NCBI GenBank assembly: GCA_903821695.1
Contig: CAIJLX010000108.1
Span: 1-33,001, forward strand
Source of the DNA: an uncultured Alphaproteobacteria bacterium
Lineage (GTDB): Bacteria > Pseudomonadota > Alphaproteobacteria > Rickettsiales > CAIJLX01
Reading direction: 5' to 3'
Length of the DNA: 33,001 nt
The notes under the pieces are model-generated. The model was not told where the DNA came from. It made no database searches and saw only the letters and a list, made by a program, of their open reading frames with translations. Position numbers and translations under genes: made by a program. How positions within the stretch are numbered: position 1 is the first letter of the stretch; every line of letters starts with the position of its first letter. Positions 1-7,690 of this stretch are shown here, one piece after another.

Positions 1-1
1 C

Positions 2-106
2 CAGAAAATCAAGGAAAATAGACGGCTTGCACTGAGGGTCGACAAACTCGATTCCACTTTCATGGCATTCCTTGCCCTTGCCTTTATCAAACTTGAGGTT
101 TGTTAA
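2..106 (+). mobile_element. C-terminal end of an IS transposase (partial, probably IS5-like)
   Basis: The frame is open from the window edge to TAA at 104-106 and gives 34 residues, with a basic stretch (ENRRLALRVDKLD) followed by a hydrophobic tail (FMAFLALAFIKLEVC). That pattern, R-x-x-x-R-x-D-K then a hydrophobic helix at the extreme C-terminus, is how many IS5-type DDE transposases end. The rest of the element lies outside the window, so the catalytic residues and left inverted repeat cannot be seen. I could not place the right terminal repeat. The phoR remnant downstream suggests the element, or a deletion it caused, removed the 5' part of phoR. Family assignment is from memory of related C-termini. 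Confidence 0.55.
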
Positions 107-163
107 CAGTGCCTAGTCCTTTCCTGGACGCCGGAATGACCCACGGACTTTACGGGCCCAACC

Positions 164-197
164 ACCCGGCTGCATCATTGCAGTCGGGTCTTTTTTT
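164..197 (+). terminator. Rho-independent terminator
   Basis: An 11-bp stem (164-174 with 179-189, one G-T wobble) encloses a four-base loop and is followed by C and seven T residues (191-197). It lies 58 bases after the transposase stop and before the phoR remnant, so it would end transcription of the IS, or of an unseen small RNA in 107-163, and shield the genes downstream. Confidence 0.85.
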
Positions 198-220
198 GTA
201 TGAGATTGTCATATTTGGCG

Positions 221-367
221 GATAAGGCCCGCAGCCGCACTATCGGCGGCACAGGCCTGGGCCTTGCCATCGTCCGCCGCATTTTAGACCGCCATTTAGG
301 CACTATGACCATCGAAAGCACCGTAAATAAAGGCAGTACGTTTACGATTTATTTACCAATTAGGTGA
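221..367 (+). pseudogene. phoR: 3' remnant of a PhoR-like sensor histidine kinase
   Basis: The 48 codons before TGA (365-367) encode DKARSR, then the GTGLGLAIVRRIL motif, and end in a GSTFTIYLP segment. These are the G2 box and C-terminal strand of a HATPase_c domain; the DKARSR-x-x-GGTGLGLAIV spelling is typical of PhoR, the phosphate-starvation sensor kinase. Nothing upstream in this frame resembles the rest of a kinase: the match stops near 220, and a terminator plus a transposase end lie there instead. The dimerisation domain, phospho-accepting His and N and F boxes are missing, so this piece cannot work as a kinase. An insertion or IS-mediated deletion is the simplest explanation. It ends 12 bases before the next ATG. 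Confidence 0.75.
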
Positions 368-379
368 TAAACTGCCGCA

Positions 380-1656
380 ATGGCGGATGATAAACCCAAG
401 TTTGAATTTAAAATGCCGGATGCAGACAAGCGTAAAGCGCTGCTGGAAGAATATTTGCCTGCCTTCATCAAGCAATATCAAGATGAGCTGCCGGAAGAGT
501 TCTTAAAATCAGCATTAAAACTGGTGCAGATTACTACCGATAAACCCGCTTTTGCAGAATATGTTTTGCAGGATAAGAATCCGCATAAATTACATCAAGC
601 ATGCGAATTTATTTCAGAAAAAACGGGTGGCACTAAAACACGCGCAGCACGTGAAATTCAGGATCAACTCATCAATGGACTAATGCGGCGATGGAAAACA
701 AATGTTGCAAAATTCAGGCAAGAAAATGATCCGATGGAAGATGCCACAGAAGGTGTGGAAGGAAAATTCATTCTGGAGATGATGAGTCATCTGTTAGAAA
801 ACAATATCAGGTTATGGCTATTTCAGGCGAAACGAAAAGATGATCGCATAGAAAATATTGATGTGGAAGATTTGCGCGGCGAAGCACATCGATTGATGGT
901 GCGGCGCGTTTTTATGTATAATGATGAAAAATCACATTTAAAAACCTATCTGGAAATTGCATTTGGGCATTTCGGCCAATGGTGTGTTGATAAAAAGGAG
1001 GTAACAGAAGAAAAGCTATTTGGCTCTTTTGATATACAGAATGATAAGGGCAACACTTTGGATTTTGCAGCCCGCCTTGTAGATACGCGCGAGGCATTGC
1101 CAGAAGAAAATGCGCACCAGCAAAAAATTATTGAAGCTGTTCAAACGGTCATAGAAAACCTTGAAGTGGGAGATACAACATATAAGAACAGGAAGTACAA
1201 TGTTTCTTATAAAGACATAATGCAAATCTATATGCTGGGTGGAAAGGAGGGGGCATATGAGCTTATGGAAAGAGAATATGGTATTAAAATCCTGGTCGGC
1301 TGGAGGTATATCTTGCTGCAGCAAAAAATGCCTTTGAGAGGGCTGCAGAAAAAAATCCAGTGCTTCGCGATGCTCTACACTTAATTGACCTTAAGGATGC
1401 GAGGAAAGAGGGGCTAAGGGGAGATATCAATCAAAAAAAAGTCTCTATCATAAAAGAACTGAAAGAATTGAATCCTATACAGAAGGCCATTTTAGAAATT
1501 TTTTATACCGAAGGTAAAAAAGCAGCACGTCACTTTTTAGAAAGTGAACATGACATGAAAAGAAACTATGCAGAGCATGAGATTAATAGGGCACTTAAGG
1601 CACTAAAAAAACTTACAAGGTTTAGTGCTGTAAATTTTGATGAGAAGGATCGTTAG
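380..1656 (+). pseudogene. Divergent sigma-70-like protein, broken by a one-base frameshift
   Basis: Frame one runs from ATG 380 (AGGTGA 12 bases upstream) to a stop at 1384, but its last 30 or so codons read like noise. Adding one base to the A-run near 1287-1290 joins it to the frame ending at 1656, where sensible sequence (NPGRLEVYLAAAKNAFERAA) continues. The repaired product is about 425 residues. Its middle resembles sigma-70 region 2 (NNIRLWLFQAKRKDD, then an acidic segment and HLKTYLEIAFGHFGQW), followed by a linker (GSFDIQNDKGNTLDFAARL, then ALPEE) like the SLDAP...EDGDTLGD...PEE stretch of sigma factors. Two helical segments with region-4 character follow (about 270-320 and 360-415). 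The sigma relationship is inference from pattern; family and target are unknown. The A-run could be a true mutation, a sequencing error, or less likely programmed slippage. Confidence 0.55.
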
Positions 1657-1749
1657 TTTAGTCATCTAAGCGGCACCAGCTTTTTCAATGGTTTAGAAGA
1701 AGGTTAGCCTCAGGGAAAACTATCTGGCTAGCGTTTTGGTTAGCAAAAC

Positions 1750-1971
1750 GTGGATGAGAATGGTCTCATAACTACTTTTGGCTTTTCTCTAATCTCACTG
1801 GGAAAATTATCAATATCTAAGCTGGTGAAAATAGGTATTGCCGGGAAATTAGCAGTCAAAGCTATTGCTACGGGGATTTTTAAATTCGTTTCCCAAAAAA
1901 ATTACGTTAATGTTAAAATTTTGCGGATGCTGCCTTATGCGCTGGCATTCAAGATCATTGGGAAATTATAA
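1750..1971 (+). CDS. Possible small hydrophobic protein (73 aa)
   Basis: The frame opens with GTG and ends with TAA one base before the glutathione peroxidase ATG, so translational coupling is possible. The product is basic and hydrophobic with no acidic patch after residue 3, and could contain one or two membrane helices (about 8-25 and 33-48). I do not recognise it. There is no clear ribosome-binding site before the GTG. The 93 bases upstream (1657-1749) hold only a short inverted repeat, CGTTTT/AAAACG, at 1732-1750. It may be the remnant of a longer gene rather than a working one. Confidence 0.3.
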   Translation: MDENGLITTFGFSLISLGKLSISKLVKIGIAGKLAVKAIATGIFKFVSQKNYVNVKILRMLPYALAFKIIGKL

Positions 1972-1972
1972 C

Positions 1973-2539
1973 ATGAAATATCTACTTACACTAATTATTG
2001 GAGCATGCATTATGTGGCCTTTTTCCCCATCTGCTGCTGAAAAGAATGACCAAAACATGTATGATTTTTCTTTCAAAACTCTCATGGGTGGAAAACCGAT
2101 GCCTTTATCCAACTACAAAGGGAAGGTGTTGTTAATTGTAAACACGGCTTCTAAATGTGGTTTCACTCAGCAATATGAAGGATTGGAAAAACTCTATGCT
2201 GCTTATAAAGATAAAGGCTTGGTGATTATTGGCGTTCCAAGTAATGATTTTGGTGCACAAGAGCAGGGCTCATCCGAAGAGATCGCTCAGTTCTGCAAAC
2301 TCAATTATGGTGTTTCTTTTCCGATGGCGTCTAAAGAAATTGTATCGGGCGACGACGCGCATCCATTTTATCAATACGCCAGAAAAAAACTGGGGTTTGG
2401 TACAGCGCCCAAATGGAATTTCCACAAATATCTGGTGAACAGAAAAGGCGTGCTCATTGATTATTTCAATTCCACAACATCACCCGATTCTTCAAGAGTA
2501 AAATCTGCCATCGAGTCCGCACTTAGCGAAACAGAATAA
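1973..2539 (+). CDS. Glutathione peroxidase family protein, exported
   Basis: This is a thiol peroxidase that reduces hydrogen peroxide and organic peroxides. The 188-residue product carries the family signatures: NTASKCGFT with catalytic Cys62, the GVPSNDFGAQEQG loop with the active-site Gln near 96, and the WNFHKYLV motif (Trp148/Asn149). The ATG at 1973 gives a clean signal peptide (MKYLLTLIIGACIMWPF...SAAEK), so the mature enzyme is probably periplasmic, which is uncommon for this mostly cytosolic family. The frame stays open upstream to 1865, but that part is not peptidase-like or signal-like. GGGA lies 9 bases upstream of the ATG. The stop overlaps the photolyase ATG (TAATG), so the two are co-translated. 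Confidence 0.9.
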   Translation: MKYLLTLIIGACIMWPFSPSAAEKNDQNMYDFSFKTLMGGKPMPLSNYKGKVLLIVNTASKCGFTQQYEGLEKLYAAYKDKGLVIIGVPSNDFGAQEQGSSEEIAQFCKLNYGVSFPMASKEIVSGDDAHPFYQYARKKLGFGTAPKWNFHKYLVNRKGVLIDYFNSTTSPDSSRVKSAIESALSETE

Positions 2540-3963
2540 TGACACCCAAAACCATTGTCCTTTTTCAGCAAGATTTGAGACTCAGTGATAATCCTGCATT
2601 GATTCATGCTGCAAAACGGGGCGAGGTAATTCCTGTTTTTATATGGGATAATATTGAGAATCTCGGTGGCGCCAGCAAATGGTGGCTCCACCACAGTTTG
2701 GTTGCATTACAGGCAAGCCTGAATGAGCTGGGCGTTCATTTGATTTTGAGGCAAGGTGATACGGTTACCGTTATTTCACAACTGCTCAAGGAATGTTCGG
2801 CCGATGCAGTCTATTGGAACCGCTGCTATGAACCACGCGCGATAGAGAAAGGGCAATCCTTAAAAGCAGCTCTTGAAGCACAAAAGATTGAAGCAAAAAG
2901 CTTTAAGGCCGGGTTGCTGTTTGAACCGTGGGAGATTGCAAATAAGCAGGGAAATTTCTTCAAAGTTTTTACACCCTTCTGGAAACACTGCCTTACCCAA
3001 TCGAATAGTATTGGTGAGCCTTACGAAGTCCCAAAGTTTGTTCCATCTACTCAACGCTATAATTGTGATGAGTTGGCGCAATGGGAGTTACTACCAACGC
3101 ATCCGGATTGGGCGGGTGGCTTAAAGAAGCTGTGGCAGCCTGGTGAAGAATCAGCCCACCAAAGCCTAGAATCTTTTTTAGATCACCGGCTGAAAGCTTA
3201 CCCTGAGAAACGAGATATTCCTTCCGATGCCGGCACGTCGTATCTCTCCCCGCATTTGCATTGGGGAGAAATAAGCCCACGTCAGTTGTGGAGCGCAACC
3301 CGTTACCATGAAGCACGCACAGGCAATAGCCGCGCTGCAGAAAAATTCTTATCCGAGTTAGGGTGGAGAGAGTTCTCCTACTATTTATTATATCATGTGC
3401 CGAGCCTGCCTTCGATGCCGTTTAACCCCAAATTCCAACACTTTCCGTGGGTTTATAATGAAGCGGCACTGCGCGCATGGCAACGTGGCAAAACCGGCTA
3501 TCCGCTGGTAGATGCGGGTATGCGCGAATTATGGGAAACGGGCTACATGCATAACCGTGTGCGTATGATTGTCGCATCCTTCCTCACCAAACATTTGCAA
3601 CTGGATTGGAAACAGGGTGCTGCATGGTTTTGGGACACGTTGATCGATGCGGATTTGGCAAATAATAGCGCAAGCTGGCAATGGGTTGCAGGTTGCGGTG
3701 CCGATGCATCGCCTTATTACCGGATTTTCAATCCTATCCTTCAAGGTCAGCGGTTTGATCCATCCGGAGAGTATGTAAGGCGCTGGATTCCAGAATTATC
3801 AAAACTACCGGACGTCTATATCCACTGCCCATGGGAAGCAGATGAAAAAACACTGCGTACTGCAGGAGTGACGCTGGGTAAAAATTACCCCAATCCTATT
3901 GTGAACCATTCGATTGCCCGCGAAGCTGCCTTGCAGGCATATAAGATTTTTAAAAATGTTTAG
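2539..3963 (+). CDS. phrB: Deoxyribodipyrimidine photolyase (class I)
   Basis: This flavoenzyme splits UV-induced cyclobutane pyrimidine dimers using blue light. The 474-residue product has the N-terminal Rossmann antenna-binding domain (TIVLFQQDLRLSDNPAL at the start) and the C-terminal helical FAD domain. Visible landmarks are YLSPHLHWGEISPRQ, the GYPLVDAGMREL...GYMHNRVRM segment and the highly conserved ASWQWVAGCGADASPYYR then FNP. The aromatic electron-transfer path appears intact, with Trp in FPW, LDW and WQW. Length is normal for bacterial CPD photolyases (about 470). It is the second gene of a gpx-phr pair, which suggests a joint response to light and oxidative stress. A (6-4) photolyase is less likely because the SWQWVAGCG signature is that of the CPD class. 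Confidence 0.93.
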   Translation: MTPKTIVLFQQDLRLSDNPALIHAAKRGEVIPVFIWDNIENLGGASKWWLHHSLVALQASLNELGVHLILRQGDTVTVISQLLKECSADAVYWNRCYEPRAIEKGQSLKAALEAQKIEAKSFKAGLLFEPWEIANKQGNFFKVFTPFWKHCLTQSNSIGEPYEVPKFVPSTQRYNCDELAQWELLPTHPDWAGGLKKLWQPGEESAHQSLESFLDHRLKAYPEKRDIPSDAGTSYLSPHLHWGEISPRQLWSATRYHEARTGNSRAAEKFLSELGWREFSYYLLYHVPSLPSMPFNPKFQHFPWVYNEAALRAWQRGKTGYPLVDAGMRELWETGYMHNRVRMIVASFLTKHLQLDWKQGAAWFWDTLIDADLANNSASWQWVAGCGADASPYYRIFNPILQGQRFDPSGEYVRRWIPELSKLPDVYIHCPWEADEKTLRTAGVTLGKNYPNPIVNHSIAREAALQAYKIFKNV

Positions 3964-4072
3964 TCTTTATTCGCAATTTCAACTGAAACAAACTCATACA
4001 AACATGGCGTGTTATTTTCAATTCTGGCGTTCGAATAACTTTCTGTTATCAATATATAAGTAAAATGGATAT

Positions 4073-4783
4073 ATGCCGCTAGAGCAACGATTTAAAACTC
4101 ATATTGCCACGCATACTATTAACCGGGTGGGCTGGCTTCGTGCGGCAATTCTGGGTGCGAATGATGGTATTTTATCCGTAGCAAGTATCTTAAGCGGCAT
4201 GGCTGCTGCCAATATGCCTAAAGAAACCATTCTGTTGTCGGGTATTGCCGCTTTAGTTGCAGGAGCTGCGTCTATGGCGACAGGAGAATATGTTTCCGTT
4301 AGCTCTCAATCAGACACCGAAAGGGCAGACCTTGAGCGCGAAGCGCATTCTCTAAAAACAAATCCACAATTTGAATTGGAAGAACTCACTCAGCTTTATG
4401 TTGTGCGGGGATTAGACGAACATTTAGCCACGCAAGTGGCAACACAATTAATGAAAAAGGATGCGCTAGGCGCTCATGCTCGTGATGAGCTTGGTATTTC
4501 AGACATGCTTGTTGCAAGGCCTTTACAGGCGGCTTTTGCTTCAGCAGCAAGCTTTATTCTGGGGGCAATTCTTCCTGTATTGGTAGTATTAGCTACACCA
4601 GAAAATATGCTGCTGCCGGCCATTATTAGTATAACGCTGTTATGCCTGGCTACACTCGGTGCTGTCGGTGCAAAAATCGGTGGCGTGAAGATGCTTACGC
4701 CTACATTACGAATGCTGCTGTGGGGTAGCCTTTCGTTAGGTCTTACGACACTCGTTGGTATTTTGTTCAATGTTTCAGTGTAG
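4073..4783 (+). CDS. VIT/CCC1-family metal transporter
   Basis: The 236-residue membrane protein belongs to the VIT1/CCC1 family, which moves iron or manganese. It begins with the typical VGWLRAAILGANDGILSVASILSG helix, continues with the GAASMATGEYVSVSSQSDTERAD segment, a soluble helical part (about 80-145) rich in acidic residues that in this family binds metal, and three C-terminal membrane helices. Five helices in total match the family. In bacteria such proteins are usually linked to Fe2+ or Mn2+ export or storage. It stands alone, 109 bases after the photolyase gene, and could connect metal detoxification with the peroxidase upstream and the FTR1 operon further on, but that link is inference. 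Confidence 0.88.
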   Translation: MPLEQRFKTHIATHTINRVGWLRAAILGANDGILSVASILSGMAAANMPKETILLSGIAALVAGAASMATGEYVSVSSQSDTERADLEREAHSLKTNPQFELEELTQLYVVRGLDEHLATQVATQLMKKDALGAHARDELGISDMLVARPLQAAFASAASFILGAILPVLVVLATPENMLLPAIISITLLCLATLGAVGAKIGGVKMLTPTLRMLLWGSLSLGLTTLVGILFNVSV

Positions 4784-4843
4784 CTATCTTACTCAGAGGC
4801 AATTCCTCATATCCTCTTTATAAATTAATCCGCATAAAGACTT

Positions 4844-5545
4844 ATGCTCCAAAACTTACCCATTCTCCTCATCCCCGGTCTCGGCACTTCACCTCGGACT
4901 TATTCGGGCATTCTTCCTGAATTATGGAAACATGGTTCGGTGGCGATTGCGAATCAAACGCTGGATGATTCTATGGAGGCGATGGCTGCGCGGATATTAG
5001 CAGAGGCGCCGCGGCAGTTTGCACTGATTGGGCATTCGATGGGTGGGTATATTGCGTTTGAGATATTGCGCCAGGCGCCGGAGCGGGTGCTAAAGTTGGC
5101 GCTGCTTAATAGTTCTGCCCGGCCGGATAATGAGGAAGCAAAAGAGAAGCGCAAAAAGCAGATCGAAAAAGCCGGGCAGGGAGGATTTTCTGAGATTATC
5201 GAAGGGGCGCTGCCTATGTTTGTGCATTCGGCGCATAAGGGTGATAAACGCCTGCAGGAAATTATCACTGCTGCACATCATGATGCTGGCGCCAAAGCCT
5301 ATATCCGCCAGCAAACGGCGATTATGGGGCGCAAGGATTCCCGGTCTGATTTGAAGGTTATTAAAATCCCCACACTGATTTTGACTGGTGATGAAGATAA
5401 TCTCATCCCACGCGAACCCTCCGAGGAAATGGCAGCTGGTATCACAGGCGCCAAATTGACCATCGTGCCACAAAGCGGGCATATGGCACCATTAGAACAG
5501 CCAGAGTTGGTAAGCCGGGCTTTGGCGGAATGGCTGGATAAATAA
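4844..5545 (+). CDS. Alpha/beta hydrolase
   Basis: This 233-residue protein has the complete catalytic set of an alpha/beta-hydrolase: an oxyanion-loop motif LIPGLGTSPRTY at the start, nucleophile Ser65 in GHSMGG, an Asp in LTGDEDNLIP (about 183-185), and His213 in SGHMAPLEQP. A lid-like helical insertion (about 95-155, very rich in Lys and Glu) separates the two halves. No signal peptide, so cytoplasmic. The family covers esterases, lactonases and C-C hydrolases; substrate cannot be read from the sequence. It is followed by a lower-GC gene and has no obvious operon partner. Confidence 0.85.
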   Translation: MLQNLPILLIPGLGTSPRTYSGILPELWKHGSVAIANQTLDDSMEAMAARILAEAPRQFALIGHSMGGYIAFEILRQAPERVLKLALLNSSARPDNEEAKEKRKKQIEKAGQGGFSEIIEGALPMFVHSAHKGDKRLQEIITAAHHDAGAKAYIRQQTAIMGRKDSRSDLKVIKIPTLILTGDEDNLIPREPSEEMAAGITGAKLTIVPQSGHMAPLEQPELVSRALAEWLDK

Positions 5546-5594
5546 CCTTAGCATATGATATTGTCCGGATCGTTCTGAGTGATATGGATAAATT

Positions 5595-5984
5595 ATGCAT
5601 CCTACGAAGAAGCCAAACGAATTAAGAAATACATTAGCATATTTCGCTATTTGCGCTTTTGTGGGCTATATCGCGAGTTTAATTTATCCGCTGGATCCCA
5701 CTGTTTATTTTGATAGACCAATTTTTTTCCCTCCTAAAATTTTCAAAATATATAACGATGCATCTGCTTGGATAAAATATGCGTTAGCTGCATTCTTCAC
5801 TAGTTTTTCGGTGATCAGTGTTTACGGTAGAATTAATACGAATGTTTTTTCAAGAATTCCCCCAGATAGGGTAAGAAAAGACGTGGGTCACATCGTTAAA
5901 TATACCGTGGTGCCAATTTTTATAACCATATGCTACCTCATGCTTTTTCTAAAAGCCGAATTCGGTGTAGACTTGATACCTTAA
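5595..5984 (+). CDS. Hypothetical membrane protein (129 aa)
   Basis: I do not recognise this protein. It has three likely membrane helices (about 12-30, 62-80 and 102-122), with a Pro/Phe-rich loop between the first two (DRPIFFPPKIFKIY) and a basic loop between the last two (SRIPPDRVRKDVGH). Base composition is more AT-rich than its neighbours, which may point to acquisition by transfer. It sits between the hydrolase and the ogt promoter on the same strand. No ribosome-binding site better than a weak GGAT stands before the ATG. Confidence 0.6.
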   Translation: MHPTKKPNELRNTLAYFAICAFVGYIASLIYPLDPTVYFDRPIFFPPKIFKIYNDASAWIKYALAAFFTSFSVISVYGRINTNVFSRIPPDRVRKDVGHIVKYTVVPIFITICYLMLFLKAEFGVDLIP

Positions 5985-5993
5985 GTCGATAAC

Positions 5994-6022
5994 TTGCACT
6001 TCGCTCGCCGTAGCACTATTAT
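5994..6022 (+). promoter_or_regulatory. Likely sigma-70 promoter of ogt
   Basis: TTGCAC (5994-5999), a 17-base spacer, and TATTAT (6017-6022, five of six consensus bases) lie just ahead of the alkyltransferase gene. A start near 6030 would leave a short leader that contains GGAGAG before the ATG at 6046. The -35 hexamer is weak. Confidence 0.5.
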
Positions 6023-6045
6023 TCTATCAATAATGGAGAGCGAAA

Positions 6046-6546
6046 ATGGCATATGCATTTAAAACACTGAAATCGCCGGTTGGAGAATTGAAACTCGTTG
6101 CGAGTGAGCAAGGCTTGGCGGCTATTTTGTGGGAGAATGATGATCCGAAACGGGTGAAGTTAGACACGTTGACGGAAGATAATAATCATCCGATTTTGCT
6201 CGCCGCTGAGAAACAGCTAAAGGATTATTTTGCCGGGAAATTGCAGGCATTTTCGTTGAAGCTGGATTTTGTGGGCACGGAATTTCAGAAAAAAGTGTGG
6301 AACGCGTTGCTCACCATTCCCTTTGGTCAAACCCGAAGTTATAGCGAAATCGCGCAGCAAATTGGCAGCCCTAAAGCAGTGCGAGCGGTTGGTGCGGCGA
6401 ATGGCAAAAACCCGATTTCAATTATTGCGCCATGCCACCGGGTGATTGGCGCTAATGGGAAACTGACTGGATTTGCGGGTGGGCTTGAAGTGAAGGCGCA
6501 GCTGCTTGGCATTGAATCCAAAGGGCAGGTGAGGGCGGCTGCCTAA
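6046..6546 (+). CDS. ogt: Methylated-DNA--[protein]-cysteine S-methyltransferase
   Basis: The protein repairs O6-alkylguanine by transferring the alkyl group to its own cysteine, a one-time suicide reaction. The acceptor is Cys130 in the PCHRVIGANGKLTGFAGGL signature; the helix-turn-helix with the arginine finger lies just before it (SPKAVRAVGAANGKNP). Length (166 aa) and the absence of an Ada regulatory domain make it an Ogt-type enzyme. GGAGAG precedes the ATG at the right distance and its own promoter is visible. With the photolyase and xthA elsewhere in the window it is one of three direct-repair or excision genes here, though they are not clustered. Confidence 0.92.
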   Translation: MAYAFKTLKSPVGELKLVASEQGLAAILWENDDPKRVKLDTLTEDNNHPILLAAEKQLKDYFAGKLQAFSLKLDFVGTEFQKKVWNALLTIPFGQTRSYSEIAQQIGSPKAVRAVGAANGKNPISIIAPCHRVIGANGKLTGFAGGLEVKAQLLGIESKGQVRAAA

Positions 6547-6592
6547 TTGACCCTTGCTTCTACTTCCTTATAACTATATGATTAATAAGGAA
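6547..6592 (+). promoter_or_regulatory. Sigma-70 promoter overlapped by an inverted repeat
   Basis: TTGACC (6547-6552), a 16-base spacer and TATAAC (6569-6574) form a good promoter for the gene at 6608. A perfect 8-bp inverted repeat, TTCCTTAT (6564-6571) and ATAAGGAA (6585-6592), brackets the -10 box and expected start. It could be a repressor site or a hairpin at the 5' end of the transcript; the sequence does not say which. Confidence 0.5.
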
Positions 6593-6607
6593 ATTTGAGG
6601 GCATTAG

Positions 6608-7036
6608 ATGAAACCGGTATTTATTATAGTAGCAATCTCGGTCTTGGGAGTGCTGGGTTATTATTTTCTGAATACACCGGCCGCGCTGAGCGAAACGGAA
6701 ATGAAGCTTTATAATTCTTGTTTAACATCGAAAGCTCCTAAAGATTTGCGTACGGAGTCGATGTGCCAGTGCCAAGCAAGAAAATGGGGCGCAGGAACGT
6801 GGAGTTCTGCTGAAGGGATCGGCAATTCAATCGAAATTAAAAAAGAATATGTAGATGACCTGATTAAAAATTGGGGAAACACTACTTTGCCAAAGGGAGC
6901 GCAAGTTTCAAAGATGGCAGCGGGCGACCAAGAAAAATTAGGGCTGGTGATGGGAATTAGTTTTGAATGCATGCAAGAAACCGGGGTGATTAAACCTGGT
7001 GCGCTTGATAATTTGAAAAATGTTTCTCAGCCATAA
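6608..7036 (+). CDS. Hypothetical membrane-anchored, cysteine-containing protein (142 aa)
   Basis: Function unknown. The N-terminus is a signal anchor or uncleaved signal peptide (about 3-21, hydrophobic, ending LNTPAALSE), so the remainder should be periplasmic. That part has four cysteines: NSC, then MCQCQ, and FECMQ near residue 118. They could form disulfides or a CxC metal or redox site (MCQC). The body is helical. It has its own promoter and is followed after 12 bases by the gene at 7049, so the two probably form a transcription unit. Confidence 0.65.
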   Translation: MKPVFIIVAISVLGVLGYYFLNTPAALSETEMKLYNSCLTSKAPKDLRTESMCQCQARKWGAGTWSSAEGIGNSIEIKKEYVDDLIKNWGNTTLPKGAQVSKMAAGDQEKLGLVMGISFECMQETGVIKPGALDNLKNVSQP

Positions 7037-7048
7037 AGGGAACCTCTC

Positions 7049-7591
7049 ATGTTTTATTACATTCTGCTCTGCCTAACCTTTGCAATCTTAAATGCCCTTC
7101 GTGGTGGTGCATATATCTCTCGCCCACTAGCTGCAGCATTAATGGGGGTGGCATATGGCATTTATTTGACAGTAACCGGCATTAACATTGGCGATGTGGC
7201 GGTTTGTGCGTTGATTACAGGCGTTTTTCTTTATCTCGGCTTGCTCATTGGTTGGGGCAAAGGTTTTGCGGCGATTACGGGCATTTATGACCCAACTCAA
7301 AAGGAATTCCTGCCTTCGGATATCGTCGGCAATTGGGTTTATGCTAAAACGAACAACGGCTATCTTGCGGGCGTAGTCTGGATGACCATTCGTGGTGTGT
7401 TGTTTTACCCAACCTATGCGGTGCTTGCGTTATATACGGGTGATTCAGGTTTCTACACCTCCGGCCTGCTCGTATTCACCATGGGGCTTGCGTATGGCGT
7501 GATGCGTTATGTGCCGCAACAGCAATATGCGGTGCGTTGCGCGGAGCTGTTGTTTGGCTCAATTTTAGGGCTGGCGTTAGTGATTGGTTAG
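7049..7591 (+). CDS. Hypothetical polytopic membrane protein (180 aa)
   Basis: I do not recognise this family. The protein is almost entirely hydrophobic with about five to six predicted helices (2-17, 24-46, 50-70, 106-128, 133-150, 160-178) and a soluble loop at 75-104 (GIYDPTQKEFLPSDIVGNW). AGGGA lies 6-7 bases before the ATG. It is downstream of the cysteine protein at 6608 and upstream of the FTR1 operon promoter. A link to iron uptake is possible from position only. Confidence 0.65.
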   Translation: MFYYILLCLTFAILNALRGGAYISRPLAAALMGVAYGIYLTVTGINIGDVAVCALITGVFLYLGLLIGWGKGFAAITGIYDPTQKEFLPSDIVGNWVYAKTNNGYLAGVVWMTIRGVLFYPTYAVLALYTGDSGFYTSGLLVFTMGLAYGVMRYVPQQQYAVRCAELLFGSILGLALVIG

Positions 7592-7603
7592 TCATCTATC
7601 CGC

Positions 7604-7632
7604 TTGACAGCGCAAATGCGAGAGATTATCAA
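7604..7632 (+). promoter_or_regulatory. Sigma-70 promoter of the FTR1 operon
   Basis: A perfect -35 box TTGACA (7604-7609), a 17-base spacer and a TATCAA -10 (7627-7632, four of six) stand about 60 bases before the cupredoxin ATG. No competing promoter is apparent in the gap, so this likely drives all three genes 7691-9589. Confidence 0.6.
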
Positions 7633-7647
7633 TAGCGGCTCTTATTA

Positions 7648-7658
7648 AGAATCATTCT
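7648..7658. promoter_or_regulatory. Iron-responsive operator candidate (Irr/Fur-like palindrome)
   Basis: AGAATCATTCT is a perfect palindrome around a central C, placed 15 bases downstream of the -10 box where a bound protein would block transcription. AGAA-N3-TTCT with a T-rich left flank matches the core of the alphaproteobacterial iron-control element bound by Irr (TTTAGAA-N3-TTCTAAA), and also resembles half of a Fur box. The right flank (CGC) departs from the Irr consensus. Regulation by iron fits the operon, but which regulator acts is inference. Confidence 0.5.
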
Positions 7659-7690
7659 CGCCTTATTTTTTTACATCACGGAACTATCTC

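Noticed and set aside
107-163. Possible small RNA gene between the transposase and the terminator
   Set aside because: Only the terminator is convincing; I could not match the segment to tmRNA, 6S, SRP or RNase P RNA.
1287-1290. Programmed ribosomal frameshift in the sigma-like gene
   Set aside because: AAAA without a slippery heptamer, stimulatory hairpin or internal Shine-Dalgarno site is weak evidence; mutation or sequencing error is simpler.
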